A stretch of DNA of 44,731 nt, taken from positions 1 through 44,731 of the forward strand of contig VGZY01000017.1 in the NCBI GenBank assembly GCA_016872355.1, read 5' to 3'. The notes beneath the pieces are model-generated. The model saw only the letters and a program-made list of their open reading frames with translations, searched no databases and was not told the DNA's origin. This document shows, piece by piece, positions 14,485 to 22,983 of this stretch; the stretch's first letter is position 1, and each line of letters begins with the position of its first letter. This DNA is from SAR202 cluster bacterium. GTDB taxonomy: Bacteria > Chloroflexota > Dehalococcoidia > Lucifugimonadales > VGZY01. Made by a program: the position numbers and the translations under genes.

Positions 14485-16266
14485 ATGTCACAGCTCCGGC
14501 GTCTGCTCGGCTTCCGTTCCCCCATCCTCATCGCCGTCCTTGCTCTCTGCGCTTTCTTCAGCATGGCGGCAGGGTGCGTTCCGACTATCGCCGAAGACGA
14601 TAGCTACATCGTCGAGGTCGGCGGCTCCGTCACCATCAACCCCCTGTGGAACGACATGCTGAACGAAGGTAATCTTCTCTTCCCATGCTCGCCGGAAGGG
14701 TACTCAATATCCGTCACCTCTATGCCCGATATCGGTAACCTCACCCAAAATGGCAATGAGCTCGTTTACACCGCTCCGAGCAGGGTCGGGCCCATCGGCC
14801 ACTATGTCGCCTTTATCGAATATGAGATCGTCCATGCCGACGACGATGCAGGCAAATTTTGCGGGGGCGGCTCCACAGCGTGGGTGGACATCGAAGCCGG
14901 CGACTCGCTCCCGCCGGTGCGCGCCGTCCGCGATAGATACAGCGTGGTCCAAGGGGAGGCTTTTTCCCGGTCCGCGGCAGAGGGTGTAACCTCCAACGAC
15001 AGGATCTCTGGCATTCTCGATTACGATGTCGCCATTGACGGCACTTATGCAGGGATCGGCGATCTGGACCTCTGGTCGGACGGCGCCTTCACTTACACTC
15101 CGGCCCCCGGGTTCATAGGCTTCGACAATTTCCGGTACCTGATCATGCAGGACGGTGATGTGTTGTGTGAAGGCCGGATCATATTTGATGTCTCACCCTC
15201 CAGCGCTCCCCTGGCTGTGGACGACGAGTTCGCCCTTACCGGCAGCAGGTCCCCACTTGAGGTGCTGGCGCCGGGCGTGCTGGGCAATGACCCGGTAGCC
15301 GCGGAGCTTGGTGTGACCGCGCTGCTGAGAACAATGCCGGCAAACGGGGATGTGACCCTGGAGCCCGACGGCAGCTTCACTTACTACCCTGACTCCGGCT
15401 TCACCCGGGTGGATACGTTCGCCTATGCGGCCTCAAATACATACTACCCGGGCCTGGAGACCTTTGAGACGGACCCGGGCTGGGGCGTCGTGACCATCAA
15501 GGTGCTGGGACCGCTGACCGCCGCGGACGACCGGTACGTCGTGCTTGCCGGTGAACCGCTCGTGAGGACGGCGGCGAACGGCGTGCTATTCAACGACGAC
15601 GAGCCGTCCGGCCTCCCGCTCACTGTAATCCCGTTGGCCCCCCCGTCCGGCAGCCTGACCCTGAACACGGACGGCAGCTTCACCTATCAGAGCGCAGAAG
15701 CCGGCAACGTCACCACCACCTACGACTCATTCACCTATAGTGTGACCAACGGTGAGGATGCGTCCGACCCGGCCGTTGTCACAATCGAAATCCTTCCGAA
15801 CCCCGCGCCTCGCGCGTCCGAGGACTTCTTCAGCGTGGGCGAAGGCGACGTCCTGTTTGCCAATCCCAACGGCGTGCTGCTGAACGACGACGACGTGTAC
15901 GGCATCCCGCTTTTCGCAGAGCTGATCTCGGGCACGCAGCACGGCGAGCTGACCTTCAGGAGCAACGGGACGTTCGATTACGAGCCGGACGCCGGGTTTA
16001 CCGGCAACGACACCTTCACATACCGGGCGAAGCGCCCTGGCAGCACGATCCATTCCGAGCCGGCCACCACAACAATACAGGTAATCCCGGCGGGCGGGTT
16101 CGATGCTCTTCCTTCCGTCCCCGGCGCAACCGCGCGGGCCTCATCGGTCTTGCGATGGCCCTTGGGGTGGGGCGTTCTTCGTCCGCCGGCGGGCGAACAT
16201 CAAGTCGAGATAATAGACAGCTCCGCTTGGCGGCAAGATCAGGAAATGAAGAGGCCTCTGGGGTAA
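14485..16266 (+). CDS. Surface lipoprotein with tandem Ig/cadherin-like repeats
   Basis: This is a predicted exported protein with a lipobox (SMAAGC near residue 30). About five tandem Big_9/cadherin-like domains follow, each with an ND-type turn (GVLGNDP, GVLFNDD, GVLLNDD) and a DGSFTY or TFDYEP strand. Such proteins act in adhesion or matrix. ATG 14485 has GGGAGGG upstream. The annotated end at 16266 lies inside the terminator hairpin, so the C-terminus is probably shifted. Other frames give NRAGLIGLAMALGVG and then AFFVRRRANIKSR, stopping at 16211-16213. That would be a membrane anchor with a basic tail, reached by two single-base indels near 16130 and 16175. Confidence 0.82.
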   Translation: MSQLRRLLGFRSPILIAVLALCAFFSMAAGCVPTIAEDDSYIVEVGGSVTINPLWNDMLNEGNLLFPCSPEGYSISVTSMPDIGNLTQNGNELVYTAPSRVGPIGHYVAFIEYEIVHADDDAGKFCGGGSTAWVDIEAGDSLPPVRAVRDRYSVVQGEAFSRSAAEGVTSNDRISGILDYDVAIDGTYAGIGDLDLWSDGAFTYTPAPGFIGFDNFRYLIMQDGDVLCEGRIIFDVSPSSAPLAVDDEFALTGSRSPLEVLAPGVLGNDPVAAELGVTALLRTMPANGDVTLEPDGSFTYYPDSGFTRVDTFAYAASNTYYPGLETFETDPGWGVVTIKVLGPLTAADDRYVVLAGEPLVRTAANGVLFNDDEPSGLPLTVIPLAPPSGSLTLNTDGSFTYQSAEAGNVTTTYDSFTYSVTNGEDASDPAVVTIEILPNPAPRASEDFFSVGEGDVLFANPNGVLLNDDDVYGIPLFAELISGTQHGELTFRSNGTFDYEPDAGFTGNDTFTYRAKRPGSTIHSEPATTTIQVIPAGGFDALPSVPGATARASSVLRWPLGWGVLRPPAGEHQVEIIDSSAWRQDQEMKRPLG

Positions 16267-16282
16267 CCCGGAGGCCTCTTTC
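16251..16282 (+). terminator. Terminator of the Ig-like gene
   Basis: GAGGCCTC (16251-16258) pairs with GAGGCCTC (16271-16278), and inner GGG/CCC pairs surround GTAA. TTTC follows. It lies 38 bp beyond the likely true stop at 16213. Confidence 0.8.
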
Positions 16283-16397
16283 ACGTGTTCTTCACCACTC
16301 GTTGGTCCTTCTTCACGCCCGCTTTATCCCTCATCCATAGACTGGTTTCAAATCTGCTCCCCAAGGGCGGAGGAATTTTCAACCGGAGAAATGGACC

Positions 16398-17450
16398 GTG
16401 AAGACACCACACCCAGTACGATATGGTCCCCAGCTGATTGGCGCTGTCGGACTGACCTCGCTTCTGATTGCCGCTGCATGTAACGACAAGCCCGCGGCGC
16501 AACAGCCAACGCAGCCAGCGGCTACCGCCACGACTCACCCGGCGGCGCACACGGCGGTCCCCGCCGCCAGCCCCACAATGACGTCCCAGCAAATGTCCGA
16601 CATGATGGACGCCGAGTACATGGCCGGCGTGAACGCCTTCCCTGCGAAGACGGAGGCCCTGGGTAACCAGCTCATGGTGCCGGTTATGGACGGCGACGTG
16701 AAGGTCTACGATATTACGGCGGACGAGATACGCTGGGAGGTTGAGCCCGGGAAGTTCCGCGACGGCACGGCCTACAACGGGCAGATACCCGGGCCCCAGA
16801 TACGCGTGAACCAGGGCGACCGTGTCCGCATTTTCCTCCACAACAAGCTGGAAGAGTCCACACCAATACACTTCCATGGTGTGAAGGTCCCGAACAGCAT
16901 GGACGGCGTGCCGGGCATCACGCAGCCGCTCGTCAAGCCCGGGGAGTCGTTCACATACGAGTTCACCGTGACTCACACCGGCACTCACATGTACCACTCG
17001 CACATGAACGGCGCGAACCAGATCTCGGGCGGGCTCATGGGCGCGTTCATCATCTCTTCTGACCAGGACCCGCTTGCGGCGCACGAGGAGCTGATGGTCG
17101 TGAACGACGGCCCGCTGGGCTACACGTTGAACGGCAAGGGGTTCCCCGCCACCCAGCCGATCGTCGCGAAACTGGGCTCAGAGGTCCGCATCCGCTACAT
17201 GAACGAGGGTCTGCAGATCCACCCGATGCACCTGCACGGCATGAACCAGACGGTCATCGCGAAGGACGGTATTCTGCTGAAGGACCCTTATGAGGTCAAT
17301 ACGCTGCTGGTGGCCCCTGGCGAGACGTTCGATGTGATCGTCAAGGCGACGGAGCCGGGCGTGTGGGCGTACCACTGCCACATCCTCTCGCACGCGGAGG
17401 GCCAGCACGGCATGTTCGGCATGGTCACGGCATTCGTCGTGACGGAGTAG
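16398..17450 (+). CDS. Two-domain multicopper oxidase
   Basis: This 350-aa secreted lipoprotein (lipobox IAAAC, Cys28) has two cupredoxin domains. Copper ligands are visible: HFHG at 158-161, HSH at 200-202, HPMHLHG at 275-281, and HCHILSH (326-332) with a following methionine near 339-342. The last block supplies the type 1 Cys327 and type 3 histidines. The enzyme should oxidise a metal ion or phenolic donor while reducing O2. The substrate is unknown. GTG 16398 is supported by GGAG about 10 nt upstream. It converges on the MFS gene with an 8-bp gap. Confidence 0.93.
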   Translation: MKTPHPVRYGPQLIGAVGLTSLLIAAACNDKPAAQQPTQPAATATTHPAAHTAVPAASPTMTSQQMSDMMDAEYMAGVNAFPAKTEALGNQLMVPVMDGDVKVYDITADEIRWEVEPGKFRDGTAYNGQIPGPQIRVNQGDRVRIFLHNKLEESTPIHFHGVKVPNSMDGVPGITQPLVKPGESFTYEFTVTHTGTHMYHSHMNGANQISGGLMGAFIISSDQDPLAAHEELMVVNDGPLGYTLNGKGFPATQPIVAKLGSEVRIRYMNEGLQIHPMHLHGMNQTVIAKDGILLKDPYEVNTLLVAPGETFDVIVKATEPGVWAYHCHILSHAEGQHGMFGMVTAFVVTE

Positions 17451-17457
17451 GCCTTCC

Positions 17458-18735
17458 TCACTCCGGCGGCCCCGTCGTCGGCTCGTAACGGTATTTGCGC
17501 AGGCCGGGCATGAGGAACCATATCGCGCCCACGACGCCGATGGACACGAAGCCGCCGATGACCATGGTGGCGCCCGCGCCGATGATCGCGCTCAGGAACC
17601 CCACCTCCACCTGGCCAACGTTGTTGGCCCCCTGGGCCGCGAAGGTGTGGGCGCTGCTCGTGCGTCCTAATAACTTGTCCGGCGTCGTGAGCTGCACAAT
17701 TGCCTGGCGCATTGTCATGCTCACGGCGTCGGTCAGGCCCAGCCCAGCGACGATCAGCAATCCCAGAGGCAGGTAGTGGACGAGTCCGAAGGCGATCAGG
17801 AGCACGGCGTAGACGCCCGAACAGACGATCACCAGCAGCCCCTTGCGGGCGAAGCGGCCGGTATAGAAGACGAGCATCGTCCCCAGGATAGCGCCGACGG
17901 AGTTGGCGGTGTTCAGCATGCCCGTGCCGCTGGCGCCCATGCCGTATAGCTGGTCCGCGAAGATCGGGAATAGCTGGCGGTAGAAGCTGACGACCGTCAC
18001 GCCGATATCCAGCAGGTACAGGCCCGGCAGCAGCTGGTGTCCCATCACGAAGCCGAATCCCTCCTTCAGCGCGCTTACGGTCGTGCGCTTCAGCATCGTG
18101 CCTTCCGGCCGGCCGGAGGCGGAGATGATGACGGGCGACACGACGCTGAGGGCGGCGATGGCGGTCGAGACGCCGAACGACGCGGCGACGCCGAAAGACT
18201 CGAACATCCACCAGAAGATGATGGGCGCGACGATGCTGGCGATCTGCATCGTCGCCGTCTGCACGCTTACCGCGTGGACCAGCAGGCCGCGCGGGACGAC
18301 GCGCGGAACCATGGCAGGGCGGGCGGCCGAGCCCAGCATCTGCACGATGCCGGCGATGCCGGTCACGGCGAAGATGTGCCACGGCGCGAGCGAGCCCGCC
18401 GCCGCGAGAATCGTCAGCCAGAGCAACGAACCGAAAGAGACGATCTGCGTGCCGGCCATCAGCTTCTTGCGGTCTATCTTGTCGGCTAGCGTCCCTCCGT
18501 ACAGGGCGAGAGGCATCTGGAGAAGCTGGATGAAGCCCAGTATGCCAAGCTGGACGGCGCTGCCGGTTGTGTCGTATAGCCACTGGGCGCTCACGAGCGT
18601 GCGGAGCGACATGGCCAGGTTCATAAAGAGGCCGCTGGCCCACAGGAGCGTGAAGTCGCGGTAGGCGAATATCTTCCACAGGCTGGAGGTGGAAGTGACG
18701 TGGGAGCCCTGGGGAGTGGGTTGTGGAGAGGACAT
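17458..18735 (-). CDS. MFS transporter, EntS-like
   Basis: This is a 425-aa major facilitator protein with about 12 hydrophobic helices. It has ADKIDRKKLM between helices 2 and 3 (the conserved cytoplasmic loop) and ARKGLLVI in the second half. It resembles the enterobactin-exporter branch (MFS_3), so drug or siderophore efflux is likely. The frame is open to 18804, but that start lies on the promoter -35. ATG 18735, 34 nt after the predicted transcription start, is preferred. Confidence 0.9.
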   Translation of the reverse strand: MSSPQPTPQGSHVTSTSSLWKIFAYRDFTLLWASGLFMNLAMSLRTLVSAQWLYDTTGSAVQLGILGFIQLLQMPLALYGGTLADKIDRKKLMAGTQIVSFGSLLWLTILAAAGSLAPWHIFAVTGIAGIVQMLGSAARPAMVPRVVPRGLLVHAVSVQTATMQIASIVAPIIFWWMFESFGVAASFGVSTAIAALSVVSPVIISASGRPEGTMLKRTTVSALKEGFGFVMGHQLLPGLYLLDIGVTVVSFYRQLFPIFADQLYGMGASGTGMLNTANSVGAILGTMLVFYTGRFARKGLLVIVCSGVYAVLLIAFGLVHYLPLGLLIVAGLGLTDAVSMTMRQAIVQLTTPDKLLGRTSSAHTFAAQGANNVGQVEVGFLSAIIGAGATMVIGGFVSIGVVGAIWFLMPGLRKYRYEPTTGPPE

Positions 18736-18775
18736 CTGTGGCAGGACAGCCTGGGAGCGACAGAATTGCGTGATT

Positions 18776-18804
18776 AAGCTAGACCCCGCGCGTGCGGTTG
18801 TCAA
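18776..18804 (-). promoter_or_regulatory. Promoter of the MFS gene
   Basis: On the minus strand TTGACA (18804-18799), a 17-bp spacer and TAGCTT (18781-18776) form a sigma-70-type promoter. Its -35 lies in the left arm of the inverted repeat TTGTCAATCG/CGATTGACAA (18798-18807/18817-18826). Confidence 0.65.
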
Positions 18805-18819
18805 TCGCCGCTCACCCGA

Positions 18820-18848
18820 TTGACAAGCAAAACCGGCAGTCTTATATT
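18820..18848 (+). promoter_or_regulatory. Promoter of the 86-aa gene
   Basis: TTGACA (18820-18825), a 17-bp spacer and TATATT (18843-18848) lie 31 bp before the start codon. The -35 is in the right arm of the same inverted repeat that carries the divergent MFS -35. Confidence 0.75.
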
Positions 18849-18879
18849 TCTAATCAAAGCCGGATTACAGGGGAGCAGG

Positions 18880-19140
18880 ATGCTTCAAACACCAGGTAAG
18901 ATCGAGGGCAAGATGATTGGTTACATCAGCTTTGGATGGGGCGGCGAGAACCGCGAGATCAAACTTACGGTCAAGGATGGCCGGTGGTACACCCAGCACT
19001 TCATCGACGGCAAGCCGGACGCGCACATGATCAAGACGTTCGGCACCAACGAGCTGCCGTCTCCGTTCACCTCCGATGTGGAGAAGGCTGCGGTCATCCA
19101 GGAGATACAGGCCCGCAACCGGCGCGCGAGGATCAGCTAG
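18880..19140 (+). CDS. Conserved-looking 86-aa protein, unknown
   Basis: This is a small soluble protein with GKMIGYISFGWGG and KDGRWYTQHFIDGK, and no signal or membrane segment. GGGGAGCAGG directly precedes ATG 18880, and a strong promoter lies upstream, so it is very probably expressed. The frame is open to 18820, but that start lies on the promoter. I do not recognise the family. Confidence 0.75.
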   Translation: MLQTPGKIEGKMIGYISFGWGGENREIKLTVKDGRWYTQHFIDGKPDAHMIKTFGTNELPSPFTSDVEKAAVIQEIQARNRRARIS

Positions 19141-19286
19141 GCTGTAGCACGCCGTTCGGATGATGGCCGTCCGCGCGCCAAAAGTAGTAAAATGTAATCG
19201 CACATCAACAACGTAGTGCGGGAATTACGGTGATATCCGTTCCAAAGCTGCAGCACCGGAGGGTGCTCATCCAGGGAGGTGATGTC

Positions 19287-19475
19287 ATGGTAGTATCGGT
19301 CCGCGAGGATGTGAGAGTACAGGAGAAGCTTCGCCGGAACGTTGAGCGCGCGATCCTTGAGATCATGGAGCGCGCCGAGAAGAAGCGCACTGCCAGGCCG
19401 GTCATGTACTATACGATGCCGATGGCAGGGGTGAAGTACTACTCGTTCGAAGAGTCGGAGGCCGCGAAGCCGTAA
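19287..19475 (+). CDS. Small 62-aa protein, unknown
   Basis: This basic helical protein (REDVRVQEKLRRNVERAILE) has a Tyr-rich end (VMYYTMPMAGVKYYSFEE). A near-perfect GGAGGTGAT at 19276-19284 fixes ATG 19287, and a strong terminator follows. An in-frame GTG at 19230 lacks such a site. The function is unknown. Confidence 0.7.
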   Translation: MVVSVREDVRVQEKLRRNVERAILEIMERAEKKRTARPVMYYTMPMAGVKYYSFEESEAAKP

Positions 19476-19503
19476 CGGCGGTCGAACACCAGGCGCCTTT
19501 GCT

Positions 19504-19535
19504 GGGGTCCCGAGCAATCGGGACCCCTTTTTGTT
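19504..19535 (+). terminator. Terminator after the 62-aa gene
   Basis: GGGGTCCCGA (19504-19513) pairs perfectly with TCGGGACCCC (19518-19527) around GCAA, and TTTTTG follows. Confidence 0.92.
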
Positions 19536-19580
19536 TGCGCGTGGTAGACTACACGTCCACCGCAACCTTCGGAGGACCCC

Positions 19581-20057
19581 ATGGCCGAGAAGCGTTACTG
19601 GCTGTTGAAGTCCGAGCCCGAGTCGTTCTCTTTCGAGCACCTGATGAAGGAGCCGAACCGTACTGCGCACTGGGACGGCGTGCGGAACTACCAGGCGCGC
19701 AACTTCATTCGCGACGAGATGCAGAAGGGCGACGGCGTGCTCTTCTACCACTCCAGCACGGCCGTCCCGGCGGTTGTGGGCACTGCGAGCATCGTGAAGG
19801 CCGGCTACCCCGACCACACGGCGTGGGACCCGAAATCCGACCACCCGGACCCCAAGAGCACGCCTGACAAGCCGCTCTGGTACATGGTGGATATCAAGGG
19901 CGAGGCCGCGCTCAAGCACCCCGTCACCCTTACGCAGATCAAGGCGACGCCGGCCCTGGCGAAAATGTCGTTATTCACCCGCCCTCGTCTCTCCGTGCAC
20001 CCGGTGACGAAAGACGAGTGGGACACGATTATGGAGATGTCGAAGAAAGGGGCGTGA
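19581..20057 (+). CDS. EVE domain protein
   Basis: This 158-aa protein fits the EVE (PUA-like) family. It begins RYWLLKSEPESFSFEHL, then has WDGVRNYQARNFIRDEM and KGDGVLFYHSS, and ends in LFTRPRLSVHPVTKDEW. EVE domains bind modified bases in DNA or RNA through an aromatic cage. They occur with restriction or tRNA-related functions, though here no partner is adjacent. Length is standard for single-domain forms. Confidence 0.93.
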   Translation: MAEKRYWLLKSEPESFSFEHLMKEPNRTAHWDGVRNYQARNFIRDEMQKGDGVLFYHSSTAVPAVVGTASIVKAGYPDHTAWDPKSDHPDPKSTPDKPLWYMVDIKGEAALKHPVTLTQIKATPALAKMSLFTRPRLSVHPVTKDEWDTIMEMSKKGA

Positions 20058-20554
20058 CGGGGAGTGTCTACTCCTCTCCCCGAGGGAAAGGCCTTTGCCG
20101 CTCTGGGTCCGCCGCGGCGGATGACGGCTAAGGCTGCTGGATCGAGGCGCGCGCCTGTAGGGCCTGGCCCCGCCTGACCTCTCTCCCCCTGGCCCCCTCT
20201 CTCCGTGCACGGAGAGAGGGGGACTGATCCCTGAGGGCTTCGCCCTCAGACTCCCGTCTGAGCCAAAGGCTCAGATTCGATCCTCATTCTTCGTGGTCCC
20301 CCTCTTCTTCCATTCGATGGGGAGAAGTCGGCCCTCTGGCCGAGAGAGAGGGTGACCGGGGAGGATGGAACGATGGGGGGCGTCTCCCTCCTCTCCCCGA
20401 GGGAGGGGCCTTCGGGGCCTTAACCGAAGGGTGAGGGCTACGGCTGTTGGATCTAACCCCCTCTCTCTGAAATCGGAGAGAGGGCCGGGGAGAGAGGTCT
20501 CCGAAGGCCGGGCCCACAGTTGCCCTTGTCTACTCCAAAACAGGAGCCCAACCA
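20058..20554. repeat. REP-rich spacer with MITE-like copy C
   Basis: This gene-free stretch is nearly all repeats. An element with ends CTGTAGGGCC (20155-20164) and GGCCCACAG (20511-20519) matches copy A at 6039-6278. It shares the GATCCCTGAGGGCTTCGCCC hairpin (20226-20245) and the CTCTCTGAAATCGGAGAG palindrome (about 20463-20480). It carries about 125 bp more than copy A and no DUF559 gene. CTCCTCTCCCCGAGGGA occurs at about 20070 and 20390, so there is also an internal partial duplication. Confidence 0.65.
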
Positions 20555-20893
20555 ATGGACGAAACAACAACAGTATCCGTGCTCAAGCAGCTCGTCGCCG
20601 ACTTCGTCGACGAGCGCAACTGGGATCGCTACCACACGCCCAAGAACCTGGCCATGGCCATCTCCGTCGAGGCCGCTGATCTGATGGAGCTGTTCCGCTG
20701 GTACACACCCGAAGAGTGCGAAGACCGCATGGCCGAGCTAAAGACCCGGCAGGCCGCCACGGAAGAGATCGCGGACGTCATGATCCTCTGTATGTCCTTC
20801 GCCAACCGCAACGGCATAGACCTCTCCGAAACAATATCGGCAAAGGTAAAGAAGAACGCGAGGAAGTACCCGGTGGGGCAGGGCGGAGTTTGA
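20555..20893 (+). CDS. MazG-like nucleotide pyrophosphohydrolase
   Basis: This 112-aa all-alpha NTP pyrophosphatase has ERNWDRYHTPKNLAMAISVEAADLMELFRW (EXXE-type helix) and EEIADVMILCMSFANRNGIDL (EXXD-type helix), which together bind Mg2+. It removes pyrophosphate from unwanted nucleotides such as dCTP analogues. Single-domain length is typical. The start is preceded by AACAGGAGCC. It is next to, but probably separate from, the AbrB-PIN pair. Confidence 0.93.
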   Translation: MDETTTVSVLKQLVADFVDERNWDRYHTPKNLAMAISVEAADLMELFRWYTPEECEDRMAELKTRQAATEEIADVMILCMSFANRNGIDLSETISAKVKKNARKYPVGQGGV

Positions 20894-20916
20894 CATGTCA
20901 TGCGTGTCATGACATG
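20894..20916. promoter_or_regulatory. Palindromic operator candidate
   Basis: CATGTCATG (20894-20902) and CATGACATG (20908-20916) form a perfect 9-bp inverted repeat with a 5-nt centre. It ends 48 bp before the AbrB-like antitoxin gene. The site has no T-run, so autoregulation of the TA operon is more likely than termination of mazG. Confidence 0.55.
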
Positions 20917-20964
20917 ATGAAGAGGTTCTGAGATCCGGAATTTCGGAAAAGCGGAGAAAGGGAA

Positions 20965-21240
20965 GTGACGCAGACAAAAGGACGACGCAAGATCGTAAAG
21001 GCCCAATCGAAGGGTCAGGTGACGATTCCTAACGAGTTTCGCGAGGCGCTTGGGATAGAGGCCGAGACGCTTTTAAGCATCTACCTCGTAGGTGACCACC
21101 TAGAAATTACGCCGCTTGGCTACGAGGACTCGCTCCGCCGGTACACGGACGAGGATATCGCCCGCTTCCTGGAAGAGGACAAGATCGACCCGGAGCTGGC
21201 GAAGAAGGTGGATGAGATGCTTGCGAAGGGCGAGCTCTAG
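20965..21240 (+). CDS. AbrB/MazE-type antitoxin
   Basis: This 91-aa protein has a swapped-hairpin AbrB domain: KAQSKGQVTIPNEFREALGI then LLSIYLVGDHLEITP. An acidic helical tail, ARFLEEDKIDPELAKKVDEM, is suited to blocking the toxin. The start is GTG 20965 with GGGAA upstream. The toxin starts directly after its stop. It probably binds the palindrome at 20894-20916. Confidence 0.9.
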   Translation: MTQTKGRRKIVKAQSKGQVTIPNEFREALGIEAETLLSIYLVGDHLEITPLGYEDSLRRYTDEDIARFLEEDKIDPELAKKVDEMLAKGEL

Positions 21241-21711
21241 GTGGCCTCGGCAGGCGAGGCCAAAGCGTCGCCAAGAGTGCCGGTATTCCTGGACGCCAGC
21301 GTGATCGTTGCGGCGTCCAGGTCGGTTTACGGCGGATCGGCTCGTGTGCTGCGGGTCTGCGCGAGTAACAGGTTCCGAGGGCTCGTCTCAGAGGCCGTGC
21401 TGCTGGAAGCCCGTATGAGCATCGTCCGCAAATTCGACGATCCGGACCTCGTCCGGTACTATAAGCAGATCGCGCTCCTTGAGCCCGAAATAGTCGCCCG
21501 CCCTGATCCCGAGCTGCTCAAGGCGTGCGCGGCCATCACCTCACCCAAGGACGCCCGCGTCCTCGCCGCCGCCATCGCCGGCAAGGCCGCGTACCTCCTC
21601 ACCCTCGATCGCCGCCACCTCCTGAGCCCCAAAGTCGCCGCCGCCGGCCTATCAGTGAAGATCATGACCCCTGGCGACTTCTTGCAGGTTGCGGTCGACG
21701 GGAGAGGGTAG
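21241..21711 (+). CDS. PIN-domain toxin
   Basis: This 156-aa PIN-fold ribonuclease candidate has the first acidic site in FLDASVIVAAS, a middle glutamate in SEAVLLEARMS, and TSPKDARVLAAAIAGKAAYLLTLD with the last acidic residues. VapC-type toxins cut tRNA or rRNA with these acids and Mg2+. GTG 21241 follows the antitoxin stop without a gap. The pair looks intact. Confidence 0.9.
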   Translation: MASAGEAKASPRVPVFLDASVIVAASRSVYGGSARVLRVCASNRFRGLVSEAVLLEARMSIVRKFDDPDLVRYYKQIALLEPEIVARPDPELLKACAAITSPKDARVLAAAIAGKAAYLLTLDRRHLLSPKVAAAGLSVKIMTPGDFLQVAVDGRG

Positions 21712-21847
21712 AAACAGAACAAAACGGGATACCGATACGATTGCCTCCAGGCCGTCTATGCAGCCCTGTATGCTGGGATGAAGTCGCGAAAAGGGGTTGA
21801 CTTTCCCATTTCATAAGCGAGAATGGCTCCCAAAACAGGAGGTTTCT

Positions 21848-22073
21848 ATGGCGAAGGTCACTGCCAATCGGATTCCGAATGAATCGGGTGACAACGATAC
21901 TCTTTGGGAGTGCGATTTCATCGCAGGCTACCACAAGTTCCTGCAAAAAGCATGGCGAAGATATCGTCATCAAACAGTCCAACGGTAGACCCCTTACAAA
22001 AGAGGAGATCGAGGACCTAATTCGAGGGATCTGCCCGTCCTCTCATAACTTGTCGGGGGGAAAAACAAAGTAA
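21848..22073 (+). pseudogene. Small gene with a frameshift in an A-run
   Basis: A strong AGGAGG at about 21837 precedes ATG 21848. The frame reads MAKVTANRIPNESGDNDTLW through YHKFLQ, then loses sense. In the next frame the protein goes on as KHGEDIVIKQSNGRPLTKEE and ends at 22073. The switch falls at CAAAAAG (about 21944), a homopolymer where a one-base indel is likely. The joined product would be about 75 aa. The family is not recognised. Its last 80 bp overlap the DUF885 gene on the other strand. Confidence 0.55.
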
Positions 22074-22974
22074 CACCCCTCACGCCCCCCATCTCTTCCC
22101 GCATCTGCGCCAGGCCCATTGGGCCCAGGTTGAGCGCCTTGTTGTGCCATGCCCGCAGGTCGAACTTTGACCCAAGGGTGACCTTCGCCTTGTCTCGCGC
22201 CTGCAGCCAGGCGCGCTCGCCCATCTTGTAGCTGATCGCCTGCGCGGGGACGCCGAGGTAGCGCGTGAGCTCGCTCGCGAGGAAGTTCGGCGGGAAGTGC
22301 GCGTTCGCCAGGAGGAACTCGTGGCCGAGCTCCGGCGTCCACGTCGCGCCGGGGTGGAACTTCTGGGCGCGGGGTATCTTGAGCTGGAGGTGCATGCCGA
22401 TGTCCACGATCACGCGGACGGAGCGCAGCGCCTGTGCGCGGAGCATACCCAGGTAGTAGTCGGGGTTTTCGAGGTACCCCATCTCGCCCATCAGCCGCTC
22501 TGCGTAGAGTGCCCACCCCTCGCTGTAGCCGGAGACGAGCCCCAGGTTGCGCTGGAAGCGCGACAGGTCCTCGCGCATGTGCTTGGCCATGCCGAGCTGG
22601 AAGTGGTGTCCGGGGACCCCTTCGTGATACGCAATCGATACTTCGCCCCAAAGGGGGAAACGCGTCTTGCCGTTCGTGGGGTACCAGGTGCGGCCGGGGC
22701 GGGAGAAGTCTTCCGAAGGCGGTGTATAGTACATCGCCAGCGCGCCGCCGGGCGGGGCGATCATCGCCTCGATGCGCCGGACGTCCGCCGGAATGTCGAA
22801 GTGGGCGCCGTTGAGCTCGGCGATGGTGCGGTCCTGCAGCTCCTGCATCCAGCGGCGGAACTCCTCCACGCCCTCTATCGCCCGCGCCGGGTCGGCCTCC
22901 AGCACCTTCTTCGCCTCCTCGACCGTCGCTCCGGGGAGGATCCTGTCCGCCGTGTCGATCATCTCCTGCTCCAC
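21994..22974 (-). pseudogene. DUF885 protein, C-terminal half
   Basis: This half carries the predicted metallopeptidase site HEGVPGHHFQ and the following GYSEGWALYAERLMGEMGY, which are the DUF885 signature. In-frame sequence runs back through a TAG at 22984-22986 into the N-terminal half, so the two were one gene of about 590 codons. A GTG at 22974 could restart translation but lacks an evident RBS. The reading frame is otherwise undamaged, pointing to a recent point change (GAG to TAG) or an assembly error. Confidence 0.8.
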
Positions 22975-22983
22975 CCACGCCAG

